Shown here: piece after piece, positions 1 through 7,868 of the stretch | Position numbering within the stretch: position 1 is the stretch's first letter | How the letters are laid out: each line of letters begins with the position of its first letter | Assembly (NCBI GenBank): GCA_036939355.1 | Contig: JALLAP010000231.1 | Span: forward strand, 1-15,782 | Length of the DNA stretch: 15,782 nucleotides | Direction: 5' to 3' | Source: Thalassiosira profunda | Taxonomy: Eukaryota > Bacillariophyta > Thalassiosirophyceae > Thalassiosirales > Thalassiosiraceae | Notes under the pieces: generated by a model | Told to the model about the DNA's origin: nothing | Database searches by the model: none | What the model saw: the letters and a program-made list of their open reading frames with translations, nothing else | Translations under genes and position numbers: made by a program

Positions 1-290
1 GCTGACCTCATTCATTCAGCTGACCTCGTCCTCACCACCTCTTGACCGTCTGAGCTCCCCTCTCCCAGTGAGGCGAATGAATCCGGTTTGAGCCGGTTCT
101 TTCGCCTTGCTTTCACGCACAAAACTATCAAAATTCAAACCGGTCCAGCGCGCTGTTGTTAGACGAAGCAAGCTCAAACCGGATTCATTCTCAAACCGGA
201 TTCATTTGCCTGGCTAGTCTCGCCCCCCTCGCGCGCCACCTTTCACTTTGCCACGGGCCTTGTGCGGCACCTCCGGCGACTTGCCTCCCC
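1..290. promoter_or_regulatory. Upstream region of the coiled-coil gene
   Basis: No gene is visible here. The region starts with a short direct repeat (GCTGACCTC at 1-9 and 19-27) and carries several copies of an AAACCGG-containing element on both strands, listed separately. The reading frame of the following gene stays open back to about 156, but it contains no ATG before 291. The region therefore most likely holds the promoter and 5' untranslated leader of the coiled-coil gene. This role is inferred from position only. Confidence 0.5.
75..206. repeat. Inverted and direct repeats of an AAACCGG element
   Basis: The 18-base string CTCAAACCGGATTCATTC at 173-190 is followed directly by a 17-base copy at 190-206. 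Its exact 18-base reverse complement lies at 75-92. A shorter TTCAAACCGG at 134-143 and a partial AGCCGGTT at 91-98 add to the cluster. The two long arms could pair as a hairpin with a loop of about 80 bases, or they could be repeated binding sites for a regulator. They lie 85-215 bases upstream of the first ATG. Confidence 0.75.
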
Positions 291-3200
291 ATGCCTGCAT
301 CTATGGGCACCTTTCCGCGCCGGCGGAGGCGTCCGGGCCTCCTCTTGCCCCTGGCGGGCGCGCTGTTCCTGCTGTCGCTCAGCGATCACATGCACATGCC
401 ATGCGTGCTCGCCAGCTCGGCAGCCTCGACGCCCTCACCGCCCGTCAGGCCTCCGCCCGCCGGCGCCGCGGTGGGGGGGCAATTGGACGATGGGGGCGAG
501 GGCGCGCTGAATAATCCACTGACGGAAGGTGGCAGCGGTGATATTCATATTGACGAGGGCTCGGTTGCAACGAGTGATGCACCAATAAATAATGAGGGGA
601 CACCAGTGGCTCCCGCAGAGGGAGCGACCGATGTGGCGCTCCCTCCGCAACAGAATGTCGGCGCCCCCCTGATTGACGATGCAGCCGCCGCAATGGCGTC
701 CGCTGCCTTTGGGGGCTATGAAATTGGCCAGGGCCGCCCGGCGGTTCGTACGTCAGCGGCACCTCCCGCAAACAAGCAAACAAATCAGGGCAACAGCGGG
801 GGTGGCGGCGGATGGTTCGGCAAGATCCTCGGGGGGAACAAACAGAACGAGCAAAACACACAAACGGCAGCAGCGCCCCAGCGGGCAGGCCCCGGGACCC
901 TCCCTCCACCGCCGCCCCCGCCGCCTCCTGCCAATGGCAAGGCGGGGGGTGCCGTCAAATCAACTCCGTGGAGAGGCCAGCAGCAACAACCGGGGGGCAA
1001 CTACTATCCCAACAACAACCAGTACGGCTACGACAACAATGGCTACGCCGACCCCAACGCCGCCTACCAAAACCTGCTCCTGGAACTGGACGAGTCGACC
1101 CTGCGGGAGATGACGATGACCCACCAAATCCACAACCTGACCGCTCACATCTCCACTCTCACGTCCGAATCCGACACCCTCGTGGCCAAGATTGATGTGC
1201 TCACGGAGAGATTGGCCGACAGCGAGAGCAATTGGAACTTCGTCCACAATCGCAATTTGGAGCTGGACGCGAATTGCACCGCCCTGACGAAACTGGTGGC
1301 AGAATTGCAGGAACAGGTAAACTCGTACGAAGGACGGGTGGGGGAACTGCAGGGCGCCAAGGGCGAGGACGAGTCCAATATTCAGGAGCTGCGGGCCGAA
1401 TTGCGCAAGGCGACGGACGAATTGGAGAAGCTCGCGTGCTTGGTGGAAACCGAGCGGTTCGAGGCGGAAAAGTCGACCTACCTCGAGGAATTGAAGCGGA
1501 AGCAGGCCCAGAAGCGGAAGAAGAAGAGGGGGTTCTGGGCGTGGCTCTTCGGGTGGGACGGCAATGCAAAGGGGTCGAAGGACCTGATGGACGGGGAGGC
1601 GACGGAGCGCCATCGCGCCGCGCAGGAATTGGCCCGCTCGACCTTGCTGCACGCCCTGCAGACGGAACGGTCGAACGTGGAAGAGCTGGAGTCGGCCGTG
1701 GCCACATTGCAGCGGAACAACTCCGCCATCGTCGACGTGGTTTCCTCCCGCGACTCGTTGATTACGGAACTGAACGACCGCGTCGCCGTGTTTGAGGACG
1801 ACAAGATGGTGCTCAAGGCGGCGTTGCGGCAGCTGCAGCTGGAGATGAAGGAGGAGGCGCCCAAGACCCAACAGTTGGTGGACGATTTGGACGCGGCGCG
1901 GGAGCGGGAGGAGCAATTGCGGGGGGAAATGGAGGAGTTGATGCTCGATCAAGAGGCCGAGCGGGAGGAGTGGGAGGGGAAGATGGCCGAGATGACGCAA
2001 GAGCAGAATGCAACGCAGGAGGAGCTCGACTTAATCAGCCTGTACGTGGACCAGCTCGAGGATCGGCTGGCGAACTTTGCCATCGCGAGGAAGGAGCTGG
2101 ACGTGCGCGAGAAGGAAGTCGCAAGGCTGGAAACCGAGGCGAAACAATACGAGGAGGAGGCGGGGGCGCACAAGGCCGCGGTGGACGAGCTCGAGAGGGA
2201 GTCGGGCGAGACGAAGGCCCTGCTCGACGATTTGGTGAAGGAACGGGCCGACACGCGCATCAAGATTGGGGGGCTCAATGCCGAGATAGACGAGTGGAAG
2301 AAGAGGCTCGACGAGGCCGAGCGGCGGAACGCCGAGACCAAGAGCGTGGCGGCGAGGCAGCTGTTCCTGCGGGTGGAGGAGGAGAAGGCGGCGTGGAACG
2401 AAAATGCGGCGCGCCAACTGGAGGAGGACAAGCGGGTGTGGCAAACTCAGAAGGAGCAAGAGCTGCGGCAGTTGCTTGAGCATGAGAGGGCGAACTGGGA
2501 ATCGCAGTCGGCGCAGGAAATGGCGGTGCGTCTGGGCCGGGAACAGTCCACGTTGACCGAAGAGTTCGAGGGCAGGCTGCAACAGCAAAAGGCAGAGTTG
2601 GAAGGCAGCCTGGGCCAGGAGTGGAGCGCCAAGTTGGATCAGCAAAGGATGGAAATGGAGAGCCAATACCAAGATGATCTGCAGGGCAGGATTGAGGATG
2701 CTCGTGCAGCGTGGGAAGAGGCGAAAGAGAGGGAACTCAGTCAGAGGCTGGAAGAGGAGCGAACGCTCTGGGAATCGAGGGTGGAAGCTGCACGGAAGGA
2801 GAACAATGGGCTGCCTTCTGCTGCTTTGGAGGGTGAGGTCGAGAGGGCGGCTGCCAAGGTCTATGCAAGGTTGGAAGACAGTGGGTTCAGCTTTGGCAGC
2901 GAGACAGGAGAAGCATCGCCGCCGGTGGATCCTGCACTGAAGAAGCTGCTGTTTGGTGGTGAGGCAGACAGCGAAACGCAAACAATGGATGAGGGATCGG
3001 AGACAGAAGATATGAGCGAAGAGGCTCCGGATGACATGTACGATGTGCGCCGGGTTGAACCTAAGGAAAGAACTGGACCAAAGAGAGTGGAAGAGCCTCC
3101 CACAAACCCACCGCAGAAGAGGCCGCTGCCCGAGCAGCGTGATGTCGCGCCCAAGAGGTCGGTTCCTTTTCGGGCAATGAGGAAAGCCTTTTCTCGTGCC

Positions 3201-3692
3201 ACTGGTTTGCATGGGTTGATCACCCCGTCAACAGTGCAATTGCGGCAACGAGAAATGCGCAAACGACAGAAGGGGAAACCACGACCCAGAACATCAGGCT
3301 ACTCGAAGAGGAATGATGACGAAGAGGACAACAAGGGAGTGGAGGATGCGAATGATAGTGGCGCTATGGTGCCTGAAGACGGAGAAGATGCAAGCAATGT
3401 TGCTGCAGACGGGAGTTCTCAAGCCGCAATGAATGGGGATAGTGAGGGTGGCATGTCCAGCCATCCAGCGTCGGGCTACTCAGAACAACGATACGAAGAT
3501 GGTGCTGGCCAATGGGGCGAGGATATGGCTAGCAATGATGCGTGGGGGAGTCAGCACGCCAGTGCGGTGGATGGACTTGATGCAGAGGGGTTTGCATCAT
3601 CGTCGTGGGGGGCAGGCCCAGCAGGGGAGGGCGGCAACCTACCGGAACCACCGCCGCTGCCAGAGATGGACGACCCATTGTTCAGAGGCTAA
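291..3692 (+). CDS. Secretory-type large coiled-coil protein, unknown function
   Basis: Single uninterrupted frame of 1133 residues; no known family recognised. The first in-frame ATG is at 291, and a second at 303 is equally possible because both keep the leader. The start has a basic stretch (RRRRR, residues 10-14), a hydrophobic core at about 17-30 and small residues at about 41-45, which is a signal peptide or anchor. Residues about 45-255 are low in complexity, with a Pro run near 203-214 and an Asn/Tyr/Gly-rich part. A long coiled coil fills about 260-840. It is broken near 402-430 by a basic cluster followed by GFWAWLFGW. Its last third repeats a Trp-to-Trp spacing of 19 residues (from Trp717 and Trp808). 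The tail alternates acidic, basic (about 960-1010) and acidic Gly/Ser/Trp-rich parts, ending in LPEPPPLPEMDDP. The leader has no ASAFAP-type plastid motif. A structural or scaffold role in the endomembrane system or outside the cell is inference. Confidence 0.85.
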   Translation: MPASMGTFPRRRRRPGLLLPLAGALFLLSLSDHMHMPCVLASSAASTPSPPVRPPPAGAAVGGQLDDGGEGALNNPLTEGGSGDIHIDEGSVATSDAPINNEGTPVAPAEGATDVALPPQQNVGAPLIDDAAAAMASAAFGGYEIGQGRPAVRTSAAPPANKQTNQGNSGGGGGWFGKILGGNKQNEQNTQTAAAPQRAGPGTLPPPPPPPPPANGKAGGAVKSTPWRGQQQQPGGNYYPNNNQYGYDNNGYADPNAAYQNLLLELDESTLREMTMTHQIHNLTAHISTLTSESDTLVAKIDVLTERLADSESNWNFVHNRNLELDANCTALTKLVAELQEQVNSYEGRVGELQGAKGEDESNIQELRAELRKATDELEKLACLVETERFEAEKSTYLEELKRKQAQKRKKKRGFWAWLFGWDGNAKGSKDLMDGEATERHRAAQELARSTLLHALQTERSNVEELESAVATLQRNNSAIVDVVSSRDSLITELNDRVAVFEDDKMVLKAALRQLQLEMKEEAPKTQQLVDDLDAAREREEQLRGEMEELMLDQEAEREEWEGKMAEMTQEQNATQEELDLISLYVDQLEDRLANFAIARKELDVREKEVARLETEAKQYEEEAGAHKAAVDELERESGETKALLDDLVKERADTRIKIGGLNAEIDEWKKRLDEAERRNAETKSVAARQLFLRVEEEKAAWNENAARQLEEDKRVWQTQKEQELRQLLEHERANWESQSAQEMAVRLGREQSTLTEEFEGRLQQQKAELEGSLGQEWSAKLDQQRMEMESQYQDDLQGRIEDARAAWEEAKERELSQRLEEERTLWESRVEAARKENNGLPSAALEGEVERAAAKVYARLEDSGFSFGSETGEASPPVDPALKKLLFGGEADSETQTMDEGSETEDMSEEAPDDMYDVRRVEPKERTGPKRVEEPPTNPPQKRPLPEQRDVAPKRSVPFRAMRKAFSRATGLHGLITPSTVQLRQREMRKRQKGKPRPRTSGYSKRNDDEEDNKGVEDANDSGAMVPEDGEDASNVAADGSSQAAMNGDSEGGMSSHPASGYSEQRYEDGAGQWGEDMASNDAWGSQHASAVDGLDAEGFASSSWGAGPAGEGGNLPEPPPLPEMDDPLFRG

Positions 3693-3735
3693 GCTAGAGA
3701 GGGGTGGACATAACATTCATTATTTATGGAGAGTG
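3693..3735. other. Tail-to-tail intergenic gap
   Basis: Only 43 bases separate the stop codons of the coiled-coil gene (+) and the LRR gene (-), so the two 3' untranslated regions almost certainly overlap as antisense transcripts. On the minus strand the gap contains an AT-rich CATAAATAATGAATG, which could serve as the poly(A) signal of the LRR gene. No classic AATAAA is seen for the plus-strand gene. Confidence 0.5.
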
Positions 3736-5429
3736 CTATCTTCGCGCGTTTGCCTCCAAAGCGGCGAGCCGGCTCTCCACGTCAGCAAGTCGGCCCTCCG
3801 AGGCGGCATGTCGACTCTCTGAGGCAGCAAGTCGGCTCTCTACGTCGTCCGTTTTGGCGCGCTTGCTTGGACGGCCAGAACCGGCACTTCGAAGCGCTTC
3901 GTTTTCGCGTTCGAGCTCTTCTATCCTTTGTTTCCTACTCTTCTCTTCCGCTTTCAGGGTCTCATTTTCCTCTTTCAGGGTCTCATTTTCCTCTTTCACG
4001 CTCTCCTTTTCCGTTTTCAGCTCGGCGTTGGCGCGCTCGAGCTTCTCGATCTTCTTATCTCTCTCACTCAGCAGTTTTTCAGGAGACTTAAAGCTGAACA
4101 CTTCTGCAACGTGACAATTCCGCAGAAGCCGGTAAATACTGTTCAAGTCCTCCCTCGGTATCAAAGGTGGCCCGTCACCGGATTGCCAGTAAATTCTCCT
4201 ATCGTTGTCGTCAGGCTCTTTAAACAAAACCAGATGGATCAAGCGCGGCATGAGTAAGACGTCCATATCATTGAAGCATTGCAAGTCAAAGTCTTTCTTC
4301 GCAAGGTAGATGTTGCGGACCTTCCGGCGAATCGCGTTGGCAATAATTCCATTTCGATCGGCTCCGGCTTCCTTCTCTGCACGCCTGTGCGCTTCCAAGT
4401 TGATCTCGAACGCCTTCGTCAGCGCCGGGTGGCTTTCCGTACGGAATGGGAGGTAATAACGTGAATAATCGGTCTCGAGAGAACACATCCTGTGGTTGCT
4501 CGAAATCAAGGCCTCGAGGTTTGAAGTATCGCACACCAAATTGAGGAGAGTATCGCAGAACTCGGCGCGAAGCCCATACGACTTGGCCAAGGTGACGGCC
4601 TCCAGCGTTGATGATTTTGGTATCGCGTCAGCCAACATCTGTCTCCATCGAGTTGCATCGCTCTCGCTGACCAAATCACTCCGGCGACCCCGTCTCGATT
4701 CGATGTCCACCGCAAGCAATTTGAGCTCAATATCATCCCGGCGTATGAACTGAGCCAGGGTCTCGAAGCCACGGGTGGTGAATTTGCAGCCATCGACATG
4801 CAATTTGACGAGGTGCTTTGCGTGTTGGGCTGAAAGTATGACCTCCAGCCCCTCGTCTTTGATGTTGTTCCACGAAACGTTCAGGCTATGAATTTTGGTT
4901 CGATTGAGCACCTCCTTGAGCGACCGCGCGGTCATCACGCTCATGCCGGTGCCCCCTAGATCCAAAGTATTGAGCGATGATAAAGGGTGAAGGAGCGGCA
5001 TGATCTTCTGTAGCCCAGCGATTCTAAACTTCCCCCCGTGCAGATCCAAGACCTCCAGCGCGGGCCAATCTCTTCCTCCACTGAACAATGCATCGGCTGC
5101 TTCCTTCGTCAGATTACGGAGCTTTAATTTCCTCAGCACCTTGCTTCTCCCAAAGCTATTTACACAGGCGTCATGAAAAAAATTATTAGAACAGATGACG
5201 ATCATATGTATGTGAGTGCAATAGATATGCAAGAGAATTTCTCACCGGTGCCCATTGCCTTCCAGTCCTCGTCGGTGTACTGTCCAGTCTCGACACCATA
5301 CCGGTCTTCGATGGAGGCGATCCTGATTGGTTCAATGTCGGCGAGTCTTAAATATTGATATTGATATGGCCCATTCGCCTCGTGGTCGGTGCACTGCACA
5401 ACCACGCCTCGCGTCCAATCTGCACTCAT
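3736..5429 (-). CDS. LRR protein with C-terminal heptad coiled coil
   Basis: The main exon runs from about 5155 to the TAG at 3736. It starts with five leucine-rich repeats spaced 26-28 residues (LRKLKLRNL, LEVLDLHGG, LNTLDLGGT, IHSLNVSWN, LVKLHVDGC), the spacing of RNI-type LRRs. A mixed middle region follows, with two weaker repeats (LEAVTLAKS, LEALISSNH). From about 4075 to 3740 there is a coiled coil of near-perfect heptads, interrupted by GRPSKRAK, a possible nuclear signal. The upstream exon probably starts at the ATG at 5427-5429 (MSADWTRG), because the frame between the exons is AT-rich and has no well-placed ATG. The best donor (GTGAGA at 5245) with the nearest acceptor (AG at 5156) breaks the frame. 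In-frame choices are GTATGG at 5301 with that acceptor (146-base intron) or GTGAGA with AG at 5097 (149 bases, losing the first repeat). A protein-interaction role is typical of LRRs; the partner is unknown. Confidence 0.75.
3739..3843 (-). repeat. 21-base tandem repeat encoding five heptads
   Basis: The last 35 codons of the LRR gene form five successive 21-base units that encode VESRLAA, SESRHAA, SEGRLAD, VESRLAA and LEANARR. The units are similar but not identical in DNA, so they look like an older tandem expansion kept in frame with the coiled-coil period of seven. Confidence 0.8.
3951..4013 (-). repeat. Perfect 21-base tandem duplication in coiled coil
   Basis: Bases 3951-3971 and 3972-3992 are identical 21-base units. 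A third, imperfect unit follows at 3993-4013. They encode the repeated heptad EENETLK. The perfect identity of two units suggests recent slippage or ongoing length variation. Confidence 0.85.
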
Positions 5430-5815
5430 TTTTGCAGAGTTGATAGGTCGCTCGTGAGCTAAGGGCTGGGGCGGGGTGGGGGGGGGGGGGGGAGCAAAGG
5501 CAGCGCCCGAAGGGGGCTTGCCCAAACGTTTGTTGGTTTGAGGGAGAGGGACAACCGCTCCACTCGTCTGTCCTCGTCAGTTCTTTATGTCACTGAAATT
5601 GAGGAGAAGAGAAGAGAAACCCTCTCCTCTTCGAAGCGTCTCCTCTCCTCGGAATCCATTGCAGCGGTGACACTATTGGGTAGCACAGATTGTCAAAGCA
5701 TTCACATTTGGTATCGTTACTCCATATTATACAATCCCTAAAATCCAGACAAGCCCCAATATGTCGACACGCAGTGCCCCCAGCCCCACAATTGACCCCG
5801 CACTTTGCATCCCGT
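5430..5815. promoter_or_regulatory. Upstream region of LRR gene and 3' side of family gene A
   Basis: No gene is seen in these 386 bases. They contain a G-rich tract (5474-5493, essentially all G) that reads as C or Pro codons on the other strand. There is also a purine/pyrimidine-rich stretch at about 5599-5652, where GAGGAGAAGAG-like sequence is followed by CTCCTCTCCTC-like sequence and could form a GA/CT hairpin. Both lie where the LRR promoter should be. Small frames here lack an ATG start. Confidence 0.4.
5479..5492 (+). repeat. Poly-G tract
   Basis: A near-pure run of G follows GGGGCGGGGTG just upstream of the LRR gene start. Such a run is prone to length variation and sequencing error, and with its G-rich flanks it could form a quadruplex on the plus strand. 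It lies outside any gene I can support. Confidence 0.7.
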
Positions 5816-6613
5816 TCACGTGGCGATCATGTCGAACAGCATTCCCGACACGCTGTCCCCGTCGTTGTCGCTCCCCAGAATCTCCTCGCAGCACTCCTCG
5901 ATGCTCTTCCCCAGCACCTCCTCGATGCTGCTCTCCTCCTCCTCTCGCGCCTCCTCCGAGCTCGATCCGGAAGAGACCTCCATGAGCGGAGGAGGAGTGA
6001 AAAAGGTCTTCTCCACGTCGTCGAAGATGTTCCGCTCGGCCACGAACGAGCGATCCACCACCTCCTCTCCGTCCGACGAGAAGGAGTCGGGATCCTCCAC
6101 CTCCAGCCGAATGGCGGGAAGGGGCGGCATCGGCATCCCCGCCTCCATCGTCACGGCCCGCGCCAGCACCTTCTTCTTCGGGGCGTTCTTGAGCGGGACC
6201 CTCTCCACCTTGACGCCGCCGCCCCGCTTCACTCCCTTGCGGCACCGGGCCCGCTTCTGCGCCAATGCCTCCCCGTCCTTCGCCCGCATTTCCTCGCGGT
6301 ACCGAATCTCGGCCTCGTGGCCGTGCTTGGGGGTGTAAAACCCGGTGCGATCGCGGGAGAAGCGGGCGTCGAGGTCGGGGAACCAGCGGTAGAACTTGCG
6401 CTTGAGGGAGTCCGCTTTGAGGGGCACGTCGCAGGCGGCGGGAGAGCCCGGGGCGGCGCGGCGCTTGCGCAGGCACTTGAGCGAGCCGTAGACGGCCATG
6501 AGGCGGCGCATCTCCTCGAGGGGGACGCGGCGGTCGGCCCGCTTGCCGCCGGTGGGGGCGGCCTTGCGGGGCGACTTGGAGGGCTTCTTGGCGGGGGCGG
6601 CGGTGGCCTTCAT
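5816..6613 (-). CDS. Basic/acidic two-part protein, family copy A
   Basis: A 265-residue protein. The ATG at 6613 sits in a GCCACC-ATG context and is followed by a Lys/Pro/Ala-rich lead (KKPSKSPRK). Residues about 25-126 are a conserved basic core: RADRRV, EMRRLMAVYG, CLRK, then LKADSLKRKFYRWFPDLDARF, a G-Y-PK-GHEAEIRYREEMRAKDGEALA stretch and a Cys/Arg-rich end (KRARCRK). A variable linker follows, then a Ser/Glu/Asp-rich tail with the conserved block SIEECCEEILGSD (237-249) ending in SVSGMLF. The second copy in this window (9519-10256) shares both core and tail, so the family is real and not a chance frame. The core resembles hypothetical diatom proteins from memory. A basic front with an acidic back fits a DNA- or RNA-binding regulator with an activation-type tail, but that is inference. 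The frame continues upstream to 6928, giving possible longer starts that I consider unlikely. Confidence 0.85.
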   Translation of the reverse strand: MKATAAPAKKPSKSPRKAAPTGGKRADRRVPLEEMRRLMAVYGSLKCLRKRRAAPGSPAACDVPLKADSLKRKFYRWFPDLDARFSRDRTGFYTPKHGHEAEIRYREEMRAKDGEALAQKRARCRKGVKRGGGVKVERVPLKNAPKKKVLARAVTMEAGMPMPPLPAIRLEVEDPDSFSSDGEEVVDRSFVAERNIFDDVEKTFFTPPPLMEVSSGSSSEEAREEEESSIEEVLGKSIEECCEEILGSDNDGDSVSGMLFDMIAT

Positions 6614-7740
6614 GGTGGCGATTGGGGGAGGCGGGAGGTGTGTCTGCGGAGAGGGCGACGGGGGCGTGAGCACATCATGTGTCATGTGGGTGTGAGGGCG
6701 AGGCATCCGGGGCGTCATATGATGTGCATGGCAGCCACGGGCAGACAGACGGCCTTTCAAAGGGCCATCGGTATCGCCGCAAGCGCCGCAACGGCCAACA
6801 CCGCCGAGGGCGAGGCGGTGGCACCGATCTGACAGCTCGTCGGGTGCACCCGTCGAGACACATGCACCGTCGATCGACGCCAACATCTTCGCGCCCGCCG
6901 GCGGCCCGCCAGCGCCGACCATCGCCATCCCACCCGCCCACGACCAGCACAGCTCTCACCTCAAGCGATCCGAGTCGAATGCAGCGTCGGGAGTCGGCTC
7001 CTACGGAAGGGCAAGGGCCATGGGCGTTGAGCTAGGAAAGTGTGACCAAGGAGTTGGGCGTCAAACCGAGGGCGAGGCTCTGACGCAAAAGATTGCACGT
7101 GAAGAAATTCACTGAGGAACAGTACGATTAGGCAAAAGGTATCCAGAATTTCTTTAGTGTCGCATACGCGACGGACAGACGATGTGCGATCGTGCGTGGG
7201 TGGAGCGAGAGAGCGAAGGAGAGTGTGTGGGTGGAAGAAGAGGGATGGCGGGCGGGCTGGCTGGCAGCAAGGTTGGAAGATGACGAGGACTGGCATGTAA
7301 CATCCATCTCTGGACAGCTCGGAGCGCGGCGGGGCTGGGAGGGCCGACAACGGAATCCGATACGGATTGCAAAACATTCATTCAGCGTTCATACGGCGGA
7401 GAACTGAACAAGGTGTGAGCCTGACCTTCCTGTTCGAATCAGAGTCCTCCCACGTACTCACCACATACGAAGGCACTTCCTCGCGTGCCTCTCTGCTACT
7501 CAGGTGTCGATGCCTCGAGCTTTTGCAATAGGAACGAGCCAAGCAGCCTCCCGAATTGAGAATAGAGCCAAGAGAGCCGGTGTCGACGCGCCTCATCCCA
7601 AAGCACCAAACAAGACGGGACACCTCGTTCCGCTGTGGAGACCATCGCCGGGAGCCTGCGCACCCATTAGACTCTGTCGCGTGCATCAATATTTCGGAGG
7701 GGCGGAGCCTGCCTCGTCGCCCTCAGGCACTTCGCGCACA

Positions 7741-7746
7741 TATAAA
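7741..7746 (+). promoter_or_regulatory. TATA-like sequence
   Basis: CATATAAACAGG contains a clean TATAAA on the plus strand within GC-rich surroundings. The nearest plausible plus-strand gene starts about 590 bases downstream (8335) or 470 bases (8212), which is far for a TATA box. It may serve an unannotated transcript or be chance. Confidence 0.15.
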
Positions 7747-7822
7747 CAGGTGGTCCTTACCGTCCCTGCACCGCCTATTGCGCGACACGAGCGCCAGATA
7801 GAGTGCTGAGGTCAATGCCCCT

Positions 7823-7868
7823 GCCTCGTCTTGTCTTCTCTTGATGAAGACGACTCCTCAGACGAGGC
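7823..7868. other. Nested hairpin
   Basis: GCCTCGTCT at 7823-7831 is complementary to AGACGAGGC at 7860-7868 (9 base pairs). Inside it, GTCTTC at 7833-7838 pairs with GAAGAC at 7846-7851 (6 base pairs) around a short loop. This is the strongest local fold I found in the gene-poor stretch; function unknown. Confidence 0.4.

Noticed and set aside
330..430. Plastid-targeting leader on the coiled-coil protein
   Set aside because: The region after the hydrophobic core reads CVLASSAAS, without the aromatic residue expected after an ASAFAP-type cleavage site.
960..3212. Long antisense frames (960-2000 and 2031-3212 on the minus strand) under the coiled-coil gene
   Set aside because: Their Leu/Arg/Pro-rich composition is the mirror of Glu/Lys/Gln-rich coiled-coil codons; no domain or start context is seen.
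5202..5525. Start of the LRR gene at 5525 including the Pro run
   Set aside because: The frame opens with TTG, and the Pro run is the complement of the poly-G tract; the first ATG is at 5429.
5690..6832. 380-residue plus-strand frame across family gene A
   Set aside because: It is antisense to a gene confirmed by its paralog, begins in AT-rich intergenic DNA and has His/Leu/Gly low-complexity content.
6614..6928. Upstream extension of family gene A to 6928
   Set aside because: The frame is open, but the sequence is His/Pro/Met-rich, absent from copy B, and the ATG at 6613 has the better context.
6961..7377. 138-residue minus-strand frame with an ATG at 7377
   Set aside because: Pro/Ser/Arg-rich with no domain, no homolog in the window and no upstream signals; likely chance in GC-rich DNA.
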